This document shows, piece after piece, positions 37,640-48,054 of a stretch of 64,000 bases of DNA. The first letter of the stretch is position 1. Each line of letters begins with the position of its first letter. Under the pieces are notes generated by a model. It was not told the origin of the DNA. It was given only the letters and a program-made list of their open reading frames with translations, and ran no database searches. Position numbers and translations under genes: made by a program. Location of the stretch: positions 204,344,974-204,408,973 of the forward strand of contig JBOZIK010000001.1 of assembly GCA_051453625.1 (NCBI GenBank). The letters are read 5' to 3'. This DNA is from Welwitschia mirabilis (lineage: Eukaryota > Gnetophyta > Gnetopsida > Welwitschiales).

Positions 37640-38570
37640 CGATTTTACATATCTTTTAGTACTTAGAGGTTTTGTAAATATGTCTACAAGTTAATCATTT
37701 GTACTACTGTATTCAATTGTAATATCGCTATTCTAAACATGTTCTCTGAGATAGTAATGTCAAATATCACTGTGCTTGGTTATTAAGTATTGTATAGTAT
37801 TCTTTGAGATTGTTGTCATAATAAATAGGAATACTATTCATGAAAAGGCCAAAATCTTTTAAAGTTTTATGCATCCATAGAACTTATGCATAATAACTTC
37901 CTATAATAATATACTTGGCCTTAGCTGTAGATAAGATAGTTGAGTTTTACTTTTACTACCCCAAGATATCTAGTGTTGTCTAAGAAGAAAACATGTTCCA
38001 CTTGTGCTCCTTTTATCATCTTTACAACCTGCCCAATTTGCATTACAATACCCTCNNNNNNNNNNNNNNNNNNNNNNNNNNNNNNNNNNNNNNNNNNNNN
38101 NNNNNNNNNNNNNNNNNNNNNNNNNNNNNNNNNNNNNNNNNNNNNNNNNNNNNNNNNNNNNNNNNNNNNNNNNNNNNNNNNNNNNNNNNNNNNNNNNNNN
38201 NNNNNNNNNNNNNNNNNNNNNNNNNNNNNNNNNNNNNNNNNNNNNNNNNNNNNNNNNNNNNNNNNNNNNNNNNNNNNNNNNNNNNNNNNNNNNNNNNNNN
38301 NNNNNNNNNNNNNNNNNNNNNNNNNNNNNNNNNNNNNNNNNNNNNNNNNNNNNNNNNNNNNNNNNNNNNNNNNNNNNNNNNNNNNNNNNNNNNNNNNNNN
38401 NNNNNNNNNNNNNNNNNNNNNNNNNNNNNNNNNNNNNNNNNNNNNNNNNNNNNNNNNNNNNNNNNNNGAAAACATGTTCCACTTGTGCTCCTTTTATCAT
38501 CTTTACAACCTATCCAATTTGCATTACAATATCCTCCTAGATCAAGAGAAAATTCCTTTGAGTACCAAAG
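37640..38570 (-). pseudogene. Copia RNase H domain (decayed)
   Basis: RNase H removes the RNA template during reverse transcription. The minus strand shows GYCNANWAGCKDDKRSTSG, the RNase H entry region of copia elements (the family has a D-A-D/GC-x-RKSTSG pattern), and further remnants to about 37640. A 412-base gap (38056-38467) has the same ~70 bases on each side, so the motif appears twice. Confidence 0.88.
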
Positions 38571-38579
38571 GCCCTAATT

Positions 38580-39720
38580 ACTAGTATCCTTTAAATAATA
38601 GAAACTTTTTTGATAACTACAAGTTGTGATTCTCAAGGGTCACTTTGATAATGTGCATAAATTTCTATACTTAACATGATATTAGGATGACTAGCTATAA
38701 GATATAGTAAACTATTAATCATACCTTTGTATAGCTTTTAATCCATCTTCTTATCATTTTCATCTTTGTCTAGTTTGGTGTTTTAGTTCATGCAAGTATC
38801 TTTTCCTCTACAATCCTATAAATCATATCTAACTAGAAAATTTTTAATGTATTTATATTATGAAAGAAATGTACCTTTCTTATGGTTCACAACTTAAAGA
38901 CCCAAGAAGTTGCTTATTACTTCCATAAGACTTATTTCAATTTCATCCTACATAATCTTAGCAAATTTCTTACATAAGTATTTATTAGTACCATTAAAAA
39001 TAATATCATCAACATAAATTTAAATAATAATAAAATATTTACCATCTTTTCTAATAAATAATGCCACACATTATGTACCTCTTTTGTAGCCATTTTCAAT
39101 TAAATGATCTAATATTTTTTCATACTAAGATTTTGAAGATTGTTTAAGATCATAAAGAGCCTTTTTTAGTTTGTATACATGATTAGATTTTTGTGAGTCA
39201 ATGAACCCATCTAGCTATTCAACATATATTTATTCTTAAAGATTTTCATTAAGAAATGCACTTTTGGCATCTATTTGATAAAGTTTAAAAATCTTTTATA
39301 TAAGAAAAACCTAGAAGAATTATTATTAATTTCATATGGGTCATAGGAGTAAAGGTTTCTTCAAAGTCAATTCCTTCTTATTGATTGTATTCTTTTATCA
39401 CTAATATTTCTTTGTTTCTAATAAAATTTTCATGCTTATCTATTTTGTCTTTTTAATCCCACTTAATGCTAATAATTGCTTTATTAAAGGGTGTTGGAGT
39501 AAATTTCCAAACATTGCATCTTTTAAAGTGATTAAACTCTTCTTACATACTAATCATCCAATGTTCATCATTTTCTACTTCTTTGAAGGTTTTAAGTTTT
39601 ACTTGAGAAATATAAGTTGCATAACCACAAAATTCTATAGTATGACTTCTAGTTTGAATGCCTTTATATGGAATTTCCATATATTGCTTATGAAGTAACT
39701 CTTCTTTATCCTTACCATGG
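38580..39720 (-). pseudogene. Copia reverse transcriptase (decayed)
   Basis: Minus-strand landmarks in order: FKRCNVWKF and AIISIKW (~39490-39560), IVIKEYNQ-like and EGIDFEETFTPM (~39350-39400), then the active-site motif IYVDDIIF, which is intact (YVDD at 39005-39016). It continues into the part linking to RNase H with YLKDTSN and GLWY. Stops and frameshifts are frequent. The preserved YVDD contrasts with the damaged catalytic motifs in the two gypsy elements. Confidence 0.9.
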
Positions 39721-39837
39721 TTGATGGATTATGCTTTTTTGATTATTCTCCTTTTTCTTTTTAACTATCATATTAAACTTGAGATTGTCTAGAGAAACCT
39801 ACATAGGAAAATAATCCTCTTTCACACTCATAGGAGT

Positions 39838-41100
39838 TCACTCAATATCATTTATTTTGACATTTATGGTTTCTTTAACTACACGAGTTCTATTATTATA
39901 TAGCCTATAAGACTTACTAACCATAAAATATTCTAGAAAAATTCCTTTGTTAATTTTTAAGTTAAACTTTATCAAATTATTCTTTTTATTTAAAATGAAG
40001 CATTTCGATCCAAAGATATAAAAGTAATTAATAGAAGGTTTTCTTCCTAACCACAACTCATACAATGTTTTAGAGGTGAATCTTCTTATCAAAACTATAT
40101 TGGAAACATAACAAGCTATATTGATTGATTTTATCCAAAAATGACATGATACCTTTTTGTCATGCATCATTGTTCTTGTCATGTCATTAACAACCTTATT
40201 CTTTTGTTTAGCTATTTCATTTTATTGTAGTATCCTTAGAGCTAAGAATTAATGTAGAATATCAAACTATTCATATAATTCTCTAAACTTTGCATTTTTA
40301 AACTCAGTTCCATTATTACTTCTTATCATTCTAANNNNNNNNNNNNNNNNNNNNNNNNNNNNNNNNNNNNNNNNNNNNNNNNNNNNNNNNNNNNNNNNNN
40401 NNNNNNNNNNNNNNNNNNNNNNNNNNNNNNNNNNTTTTCATTTAAAAAGAAGCATTTTGATCCAAAGATATAAAAGTAATTAATAGAAGGTTTTCTTCCT
40501 GATCACAACTCATACAATGTTTTAGAGGTAAATCTTCTTATCAAAACTCTATTGAAAACATAACAAGCTATATTGACTGATTTTATCCAAAAATGACATG
40601 ATACCTTTTTGTCATGCATCATTGTTCTTGTTATGTCATTAACAACCTTATCGTTTTGTTTAGCTATTTCATTTTGTTATAGTATTATTAGAGCTAAGAA
40701 TTGATGTAGAATATCAAACTATTCATATAATTCTCTAAACTTTGCATTTTTAAACTTAGTTCCATTATTACTTCTTATCATTCTAATTTTGTATCTTTAT
40801 TAACAACTTGGAAAAATCATTAAAAGCCTCATCCTTATATGCAGGGAAGGCTACTAATGTAAAAGCTAAAGATCATCAATAATTATTAAATAATACATTT
40901 TATTTCCTAAAATTTCTATGGAAGAAGAATCAATAACATCTAAATGTAAAAGATCTAATGAACATTCAGTAGAAAGAATATTTTTTCTATTAAAATTTAC
41001 CTTTATTAGTTTTTTTTTCTAGCAAGCTTTACGGATTTAATTATCAATGCTTCTAAACTTAGGAAGTCCTCTTACCAATTCTTTTGTAAATAAAGTTTTG
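39838..41100 (-). pseudogene. Copia integrase (decayed, partly duplicated at a gap)
   Basis: The minus-strand region contains the copia integrase core and its C-terminal part. RSNNGTKFKN takes the place of the usual RSDNGTEF, so a catalytic Asp is changed to Asn. Then come MMHDKKVSYHFWIKS, NIACYV and RVLIRRFTSKTLYELW. GRKPSINYFYIFGSKCF and YRLYNNRTRVVKETI follow. A 114-codon stretch (39838-40182) is still open. About 350 bases before the gap at 40335-40434 reappear after it, so the domain is read twice. Confidence 0.92.
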
Positions 41101-41740
41101 AGAAGATCTTTGTTCATGTGATCAAGCTTCCTATATGATAGTTTTGTTTCATCTATTATGCTAAGAAATCCCTTAGTTCCATTGTTATATATATCTTATA
41201 ATTTGGTAATGCGAACATTTACTTTACTCACTCCTGCAAATAAATCTTTAGTATAATTTTATTCTCTTACAACATAATCATTCTTTATAAATGTAATTAA
41301 AAATTTTTCATCATAGAGTTAACTTACACTTAAGAGATTATGCTACAAAACTTCTATAAGAAATACATCTTTTACCTCTAGTAAATTACCTCCTCTAATG
41401 GTACTAATGCTTTTAATTGATGCTTCTATTCTAATTGGTTACTTTTATTTTTTATTATTTTGTTTTCTTTTTACTTAAATTCTATTTATTAGTTTTAATA
41501 GAATATAAATCATATAAAAATTCATTTATTTTTTGATTAAAAAATCTCAAATATTGATCAAATGAGATTAACATAACTCCAAAGGTTACAACTCCTTTAT
41601 CTCATTCCACCAAGGAAGTAAAGCTAGATTTATCTCCAGTTATGTCTCTTGAGCATCCATCATTAACATACCATGTGTGCTTCTTTATTGCTCTAAGAGC
41701 TATTTGAGATAGAAGTGTTGTCTTTGATTTAGACATTCAT
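41101..41740 (-). pseudogene. Copia protease and pre-integrase region (decayed)
   Basis: The minus strand encodes WYVNDGCSRDITGDKSSF (~41620-41680), the copia protease active-site region, where the family has W-x-x-D-S/T-G-C-S. Asn replaces the catalytic Asp neighbourhood pattern (VNDGCS). It is followed by EVKDVFLIEVLQHNLLSVS (~41340-41400), the usual link to integrase. Stops interrupt it. Confidence 0.88.
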
Positions 41741-41835
41741 ATTTTTCTTATTTTGTCGTGCATAAAATGTTGTACCATTCTACTTTTGGCATTATTAGTG
41801 TAATACCTAATCTTATATTTTATTGGAGATTTGCA

Positions 41836-42537
41836 CTAATAATGACTTATATTATGACAATAATAATAAATAATATTATTTGTATACATAAAGTACTGAT
41901 ACCTTAACTTGTAGATCCATTTGTTTAGAGGGAAGGTTGAAGTGCTTGTTGTATCTTCATTGTGTTCCAACCCACTATTATCATTTAAGCATATACATAA
42001 TTCAAAAATAGTATTTGAAGTTTTCTTTGCTTTGGTAAGCTTCTTATTGATTTTCTTTGAATATGATAATTCTAGTCTTACATGCTTCAATTCACATGTT
42101 AGTTTACTAATTTCAGCTTTGAGAGATGAGTGCTTTAAGAATAATTTATTACTAATATTCTTTTATTATTCATAATCTAATTCATGCATATGAAGTAACA
42201 TTTTGATTTTAATACATACTTTTTCAAGTTTAATGCACTCTTTAGAAATAATATCATATCTTTCTTGAAGATCCAAGTCTGTGTCATTTTCACTATCTAT
42301 TTCATCTCCTTTTGATATCTCATTTTCTTCTTCTTGAAAATGTGCNNNNNNNNNNNNNNNNNNNNNNNNNNNNNNNNNNNNNNNNNNNNNNNNNNNNNNN
42401 NNNNNNNNNNNNNNNNNNNNNNNNNNNNNNNNNNNNNNNNNNNNNNNNNNNNNNNNNNNNNNNNNNNNNNNNNNNNNNNNNTAAGCATAGTTTATCCATT
42501 TAAAGAGTGAAGGTCTAATGAATGGCATCCATTCCAT
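41836..42537 (-). pseudogene. Copia gag C-terminal region (acidic and coiled part)
   Basis: The minus strand encodes an acidic stretch (EEENEISKGDEIDSENDTD) and a Lys/Glu-rich, probably coiled region (ECIKLEKVCIKIKML, then KKINKKLTKAKKTSNTI). This matches the part of plant copia gag between the zinc knuckle and protease. A remnant YYYCHNISHY may be a decayed CCHC knuckle. The gap at 42346-42481 falls inside it. Confidence 0.65.
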
Positions 42538-42589
42538 TGTTCAATTAAGAAAGTTATTCCTTTTCATAAGTAGTCACTTTGATACCACT

Positions 42590-42810
42590 TAAGAATCATT
42601 GAACTCAGAGAAGAGAAGTGAATGAGTTATATCAAATAAAAGTTTAAACCAAATGATAAAATAAAGATGCACAATGGAATACCTTACTAAGATAATGTGG
42701 TTTTATAACATGGATATCTCCACACATAGAGGATAGCTTCTACTCACACCTTCAAATATTCTTAAACTTGTATCACCTATCTTACAATAAATGAGATTCT
42801 CCTTGTAAGG
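42590..42810 (-). repeat. Partial extra copy of the copia 5' LTR edge at a gap
   Basis: TAAGAATCATTGAACTCAG and the bases after it repeat 43308-43530. They are preceded by a better preserved primer site GATACCA (42581-42587). The copy ends at the gap 42811-42955, after which internal sequence restarts. Most likely the same locus is represented twice. Confidence 0.75.
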
Positions 42811-43293
42811 NNNNNNNNNNNNNNNNNNNNNNNNNNNNNNNNNNNNNNNNNNNNNNNNNNNNNNNNNNNNNNNNNNNNNNNNNNNNNNNNNNNNNNNNNN
42901 NNNNNNNNNNNNNNNNNNNNNNNNNNNNNNNNNNNNNNNNNNNNNNNNNNNNNNNCTCTTTAGAAATAATATCATATCTTTCTTAAAGCTTCAAGTCTAT
43001 GTCATTTTCACTATCTATTTTATCTCCTTCTTATATCTCATTTTCTTCTTCTTGAAAATGTGCAATGGCCATGAGAGCAAGATGAGTTTCTTCATTAGAC
43101 ATATTTCTCTTTGTTGTAGTTTTTGTATATATTTATTCTTCATTTCTCTAATCTTAAAGCTCATAAGATTGTAAGAATGTTTACATCCTTATTTTCCAAT
43201 AAGCATAGTTTATCCATTTAAAGAGTGAAGGTCTAACGAATGGCATCCCTTCCATTGTTCATTTAAGAAAGTTATTCCTTTTCATAAGTAGTC

Positions 43294-43305
43294 AATTTAA
43301 TACCA
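43294..43305 (-). other. Primer binding site of the copia element
   Basis: The minus strand reads TGGTATTAAATT two bases after the LTR; the duplicate at 42576-42587 reads TGGTATCAAAGT. Both derive from TGGTATCAGAGC, the initiator-Met tRNA complement. Confidence 0.7.
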
Positions 43306-43307
43306 CT

Positions 43308-44717
43308 TAAGAATCATTAAACTCAGAGGAGAGAGGTGAATGAGTTCTATCAAATAAAAGTTTAAACCAAATGATAAAATAAAGATGCATAATGGAATAC
43401 CTTACCAAGATAATGAGGTTTTATAACATGGATATATCCACACATAGAGGATAGCTTCTACTCACACCTTCAAATATTCTTAAACTACAATAAAATAGTG
43501 GTTTTCTAGTGTATCACCTATCTTACAATAAGTGAGATCCTCCTTGTAAGATAACACACTCTTTCGCTCAAAGAAATAATAGCTTTTTGGCTCATTAATA
43601 ATCTTTATCACAAACAAATACTTATAAGCATAACTTTACATGCACATCCATATAAGAGTTGCTTTACAATGTGTTTGATATTTAAAAATGAACTTTACAA
43701 TAACATTTAATAATAGATAGTTTATAATGCAAAACCAAAATTTCAACATAATAACAATCCTGATGATATTACTTTGATGAAAACTTTTAAGCTCCTTGAT
43801 ATTGTTTTTATTGTCATAAGTATGAATGAAGAATACAACAATGAAGATCTAAAAGCGAGTAATAATAGTAGTGATAACTTCTTTGTGATGATGTCTTAAT
43901 TTTTCATGAGGAGTACCTTTTACTCATGCAAGATTTCTTTTGATCTAGTCATTAAAAGTCAAGAAATATTTGTATTTTTGATTAATTAATAAAGTGTTAG
44001 GTTAAAAATAAAAAATTTCTTATTTGATTTTGGATGTTGATGCTTTAAAACATTAGTGAAGATCTAGTCATTTTGGCTTAAAAGATAGCTATTTGATTCT
44101 GTAATCATTATGTAATGAATAGTTAACTTCTATTCTTTAGGTGTATAACTTCATTTTTAATCAACATCATCTCCAATCTGAGATGTCTTGAATTTGTAGA
44201 CATCTTCATTTTAAACATTTTTGCTTTTATAAACATCTTAAGTCAACTTGTCCAGATTTTCATGAATTTTATGTTGTAGTATTCTTAGGTCTCCGTGATT
44301 ATGAATTCACTGTGTACAAGTTGAAAACCTACCTAAAATTCAAGATATTAGTAAAAAATAATATTTAATCTATTATTGGTTTTGACTCAGTATAGACATC
44401 TTCAACTTTGCAAACATCTTCATCTATGTCAAGTCCAACCTTTAGTTTAGACATCTTTAATACGGTAGTCATTTATTAGCATGTCACTTGTTTTCTAGTA
44501 CATGCAAGATGTTTTAACTTGAGATGTCTTCAATTTTCTAAATGTCTTCAAATTATTGATTTTATATTTTATCATATGCTCCTTTTTGTAAAATGTTGTC
44601 TTTAAAGGGCCATCATGCTCTATTACCTAGCAAGATTTGATATTCTTGTAATGACCTACTAAGTTTATGATATAAAATAATTGAATAGTGGAATCATCAA
44701 ATATAAATTTTCTATCA
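43308..44717 (-). repeat. 5' LTR of the copia element
   Basis: It aligns with the 3' LTR from TAAGAATCATTAAACTCAG to about 44640. The last ~75 bases up to TCTATCA (44717) have no clear partner in the 3' LTR. The end was placed at 44717 because gypsy coding sequence restarts there. Confidence 0.75.
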
Positions 44718-44722
44718 CTTTG

Positions 44723-44985
44723 TTTAGCATTCTATAATCCACGCATATCCTTAATTCTGTATCCTTCTTTTTGACAAGTAATACTAGTGCACCCCATGGT
44801 AAATACTTGTCCTAATAAATAATTTATCTAAAAGTAATATTAGTAGATTTTTTAATTTTGAAAACTCCACAGTAGATATTTTGTAAGGTTTCTTCATGAT
44901 TGGTTCTATTCCTTGCTTAAAATTTATCTTAAAATCTTCTTTTCTTTTCATGGAACATCCTAGTAATTCATTGGGAAAGACATCT
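44723..44985 (-). pseudogene. Gypsy reverse transcriptase, N-terminal fragment
   Basis: The minus strand gives [14 protein letters not shown] and [12 protein letters not shown], the conserved start of gypsy reverse transcriptase fingers and palm. It stops at 44723, exactly where the copia element begins. The next residues of the family pattern open the fragment at 35344. Confidence 0.9.
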
Positions 44986-45560
44986 AACTATTCTTATAGT
45001 AATGGAATATTTGATATATTTGGCTTCCTTTAAAGAAATAAAAAATTTAATAATTTTAAATGTCTGTTCATGTTTGACTTTCTTTTTCATTTTCTTATTC
45101 CTAATTATTTTTTTCAATACTAGTATTGATATAATTAGTAAACATATTTTTTTTCCTTTTGAATCTAATACTATAATTTTTCTATGATAGTAATCTATTT
45201 GAGCTTTATTTTTTTGTAATATTTCATTACTAGAATAATAGCTTAATTCCAATCTGAATAATTATACTTTTAATTTACAACCATATGTAGTAATGTATAC
45301 AAGTGTCTTTCTAATTGTTTTGATTTGAATATTGGAAGTTTTAGTACTAACTCATTGATCTTCTTAATTTTTGGAAACATCTTTCTAGATATCAAGTATG
45401 AAATGAAATAATCAAATGTACTTAGATCCATTAAATTTTTTATAGGAAGATTTATAAAGTACTTATAGTTTTTAGAATTACTTCTAGTTAATTGTTTTCT
45501 TTGGAGACAAAGGCATATAGCTTTCTAACATCTATTGTAGTTTCTTTTTATTTCTTTCTT
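44986..45560 (-). pseudogene. Gypsy protease and linker (decayed)
   Basis: The minus strand carries KLYAFVSKENN, a region that should hold the D-[ST]-G active site but no longer does, and then KAQIDYYHRKIIVLDSKGK (~45150-45200), the conserved stretch after the protease in gypsy polyproteins. Confidence 0.75.
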
Positions 45561-46690
45561 TCAAGGCAATCCCTAATATAATGAGGTTCTTGATAAATAA
45601 AACATTCTACATTATTGAAATCATTAGACTAATTATTTATTGGTTGTCTTCCAAATTTATCTCCTTTTAAAGTTGGTTGAATCTACATTCTTCCTTATAG
45701 TTGACGTGTTCCTTTTGTATTGATTATAGCCATATTTACTCTACCTCTTTGTCTAATCATTCTTATATTTTTGGTTTAATGATCTCTTTCATGATTGCAT
45801 TCTCTTATTATCTTGGGACATTCTCCTTTTCTCTCTAAGAATTTTTATTTATGGCCCATGATTTCTCACTAAGTTTGGCCTTCTTTAAGACCTTTATAAT
45901 GATCTTTGATTAAAGTAATTTAACTTGATTTTGAATTACTAGATGTAGACTAGTCACAAATCTTCAAAATTTTACTTCTTTACTACCAGTTAGTTTAGGA
46001 ACATATCTTAAAAGTTCCATAAATTTATGTTCATATTATTCTATAAATTTCTGTTCATATTATTGTATTGTTATGAAAACTTATCTAAGATTATAGAATT
46101 CATTGGCCTTCATATTTATGAAATGTTATTAGATGTATCTACCTATAAATATTCTTTCAAATTCTTTCCATGTCATAGGTGTTGGAAATAATTCTTAAAG
46201 TTTTTTTGCATTCCATCATAATGCTACTCCTTTAACAAGTTAATGGGTTACTAATATTGCCTTCTATGTAGTAGTAAAATTAAATAATTTTTATTTCCTT
46301 AACATAGAAATCAACCACACTTCTACATTTGCTGCATTGTCAATACCTTTAAAAGTTGAAGGGCTCTTTCTCTTAAATTGCATCATCATTTTCCTAAGAG
46401 ATTTTCCACCTTCTCTATCATTGTTTTACTCATGAAGTTCATTCACTTAGTAATTAACTACATTTACTAGTATTATAACTTCCATTAATTGGTTTAATAC
46501 TCTTCTTGGGGTTATATTAATCTTATGAAAATCAAACTATACATATTATAAACCTAAATTTTTATCTTAAAACTTATAACTTTAATAGTAGTTATGCTTG
46601 GTAGAATTGCAACCTAAACTTTAATAATAGTCATGCCCTATGAAACCACAAGCGAAATAGCAGTTATGACTAGTGAATTTGCAAACTATG
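45561..46690 (-). pseudogene. Gypsy gag (decayed)
   Basis: Gag forms the particle that packages element RNA. The minus strand shows the retrotransposon gag-domain pattern: SPSTFKGIDNAANVEVWL (~46330), VKGVALWWNAKKL (~46220), MTWKEFERIF (~46170) and YEHKFMELLRYVPKL (~46000). A decayed CCHC zinc knuckle ECFIYQEPHYIRDC follows at about 45567-45610, with the second Cys replaced by Tyr. Multiple stops, many of them at codons that were probably Gln or Trp. Confidence 0.88.
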
Positions 46691-46698
46691 CAACCTAG

Positions 46699-46710
46699 GC
46701 CCTAATACCA
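46699..46710 (-). other. Primer binding site of the gypsy element
   Basis: The minus strand reads TGGTATTAGGGC three bases after the 5' LTR, matching initiator-Met tRNA at 10 of 12 positions. Confidence 0.75.
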
Positions 46711-46912
46711 AAATGTAAAACCTAAATTTCTACAAGAAACAAGACTTAGATAACACTATAATACTTGTTTTAATAATTAAAATCTTCTATAAAATGATCT
46801 AATAACATAATATGAGACACATATTTATTTATAATAATTTTACTTTTAAGATTTCATAAGATTTTATGTTTAAAATTTATTCTAGCAATATATTATGTTT
46901 GCATACAATTTT

Positions 46913-47254
46913 CTAGATTAAAATCATTTATACTAGGGATCATAATTTATAGATAAAACCATTATTGACTAATTGAGGCCTACAAATACTTCTATAACAT
47001 GGCATGAAATTTGACGAAATTAATCTTGGATTAAAAATAGCATCTATACATATAATATCTAACATATAGCATCTACATATGAGAATTAATGGCTAAGGGA
47101 CTAGGCATAAATCATGGATAAGAGAAGTAGAATTGTAGATTTAAATTTAGATTATAAAAATTATATATATTTTTTAAAATTCGGGATTGAATCTATAACC
47201 TTACTATTATCCTTCATATGTCTTAAGTACCATAGAATCTTAAGTTAATTAAAA
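46913..47254 (-). mobile_element. SINE-like insertion present only in the 5' LTR
   Basis: About 330 bases are absent from the matching place in the 3' LTR (near 8935). The block is bordered by imperfect direct repeats (CTAGATTAAAA at 46913, CTTAAGTTAATTAAAA at 47239). Its minus strand starts with a box-A-like TATGGTACTTAAG (47222-47234) and box-B-like AGATTCAATCCC (47183-47194), about 40 bases apart. Size, tRNA-like head and long target duplication fit a SINE; the tail and family are not identified. Confidence 0.5.
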
Positions 47255-47334
47255 ATAAAAAACCACATGACAAGTAAATATTAACTATTGATGTATAATT
47301 ATCTATTGATATAGAGTGCTAAAAATTGAACAAC

Positions 47335-47415
47335 CTCCTATTAGCATCACACTTAGGACTCAAACTCTTAACCTCTAGCTCTATAATATCACTTGATAAC
47401 CACTTGGGCCATTGG
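47335..47415 (-). other. tRNA-like module inside the 5' LTR (minus strand)
   Basis: The minus strand has TGGCCCAAGTGG (47400-47411, box A) and GAGTTTGAGTCC (47355-47366, box B) with 45-base start-to-start spacing. It is shared with the 3' LTR (9040-9125), so it was already part of the element before this insertion. Confidence 0.5.
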
Positions 47416-48054
47416 CTCTTAACTATATTCTCATCCTTCTAAAATAGAAAAACAAATCCATGTTAGGTAAAACTTAATCACATAGTTCAATTTGTGCTTT
47501 TAACATAAAATATTAAAGATAGAAAAAAGAATTAAGATTCATAGGAAATGCATTTTGTGATTAGTGCTTGATCTTTTGAAATCATTTTTTTCCTTTTTTA
47601 ATCAAATATCATCCTACAAATAAAACACTAACATGATTACTCTTACCTTTTAAGTGTTAAATCTCATTTGGAATAGAAGTATCTCATTTATCTAGACATT
47701 CATCTTAATCTAGATGAATCAAACCCAAATTAGACAAACCTACATTCTTTGATTCTCTTATAGACCATTCCAAATTAGTATCTTGAATATGAAGAATGAA
47801 ATTACCTCTATATGACCTAAAAAGAGTAGCTCTATCACCATTAACATGGAGATTTCTAGAAGAAGAAGAAGTAAAATGGACACAGACAAAGTTAGTAATA
47901 GTGCCAATATAAGTGATAGTGAACATAGTTATCCTTGTTTGCACATTCATCCTTGAATGGCATCTGGTGCACTATATTAACATGGGTATTGATTGAAGGT
48001 ATTTCAAAGTTATTTTTAAAAAATATCATCGAATTGTACAACTGATTATACTAA

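Larger units (their letters stand above)
35350..44717 (-). mobile_element. Ty1-copia retrotransposon inserted in the gypsy reverse transcriptase
   Basis: Minus-strand order: 5' LTR (43308-44717), primer site, gag, protease, integrase, reverse transcriptase, RNase H, polypurine tract, 3' LTR (35350-36821). Protease and integrase precede reverse transcriptase, which defines copia. The LTRs differ by about 15% in sampled stretches, less than the gypsy LTRs, consistent with its being the younger insertion. Seven gaps, most with repeated flanks, inflate the length. The coding style resembles the Sirevirus/Tork-like plant lineages, but I cannot fix the lineage. Confidence 0.92.

Noticed and set aside
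42240-43680. Tandem array of copia 5' ends
   Set aside because: The repeats begin and end exactly at gaps and are nearly the same sequence, so an assembly duplication is simpler.
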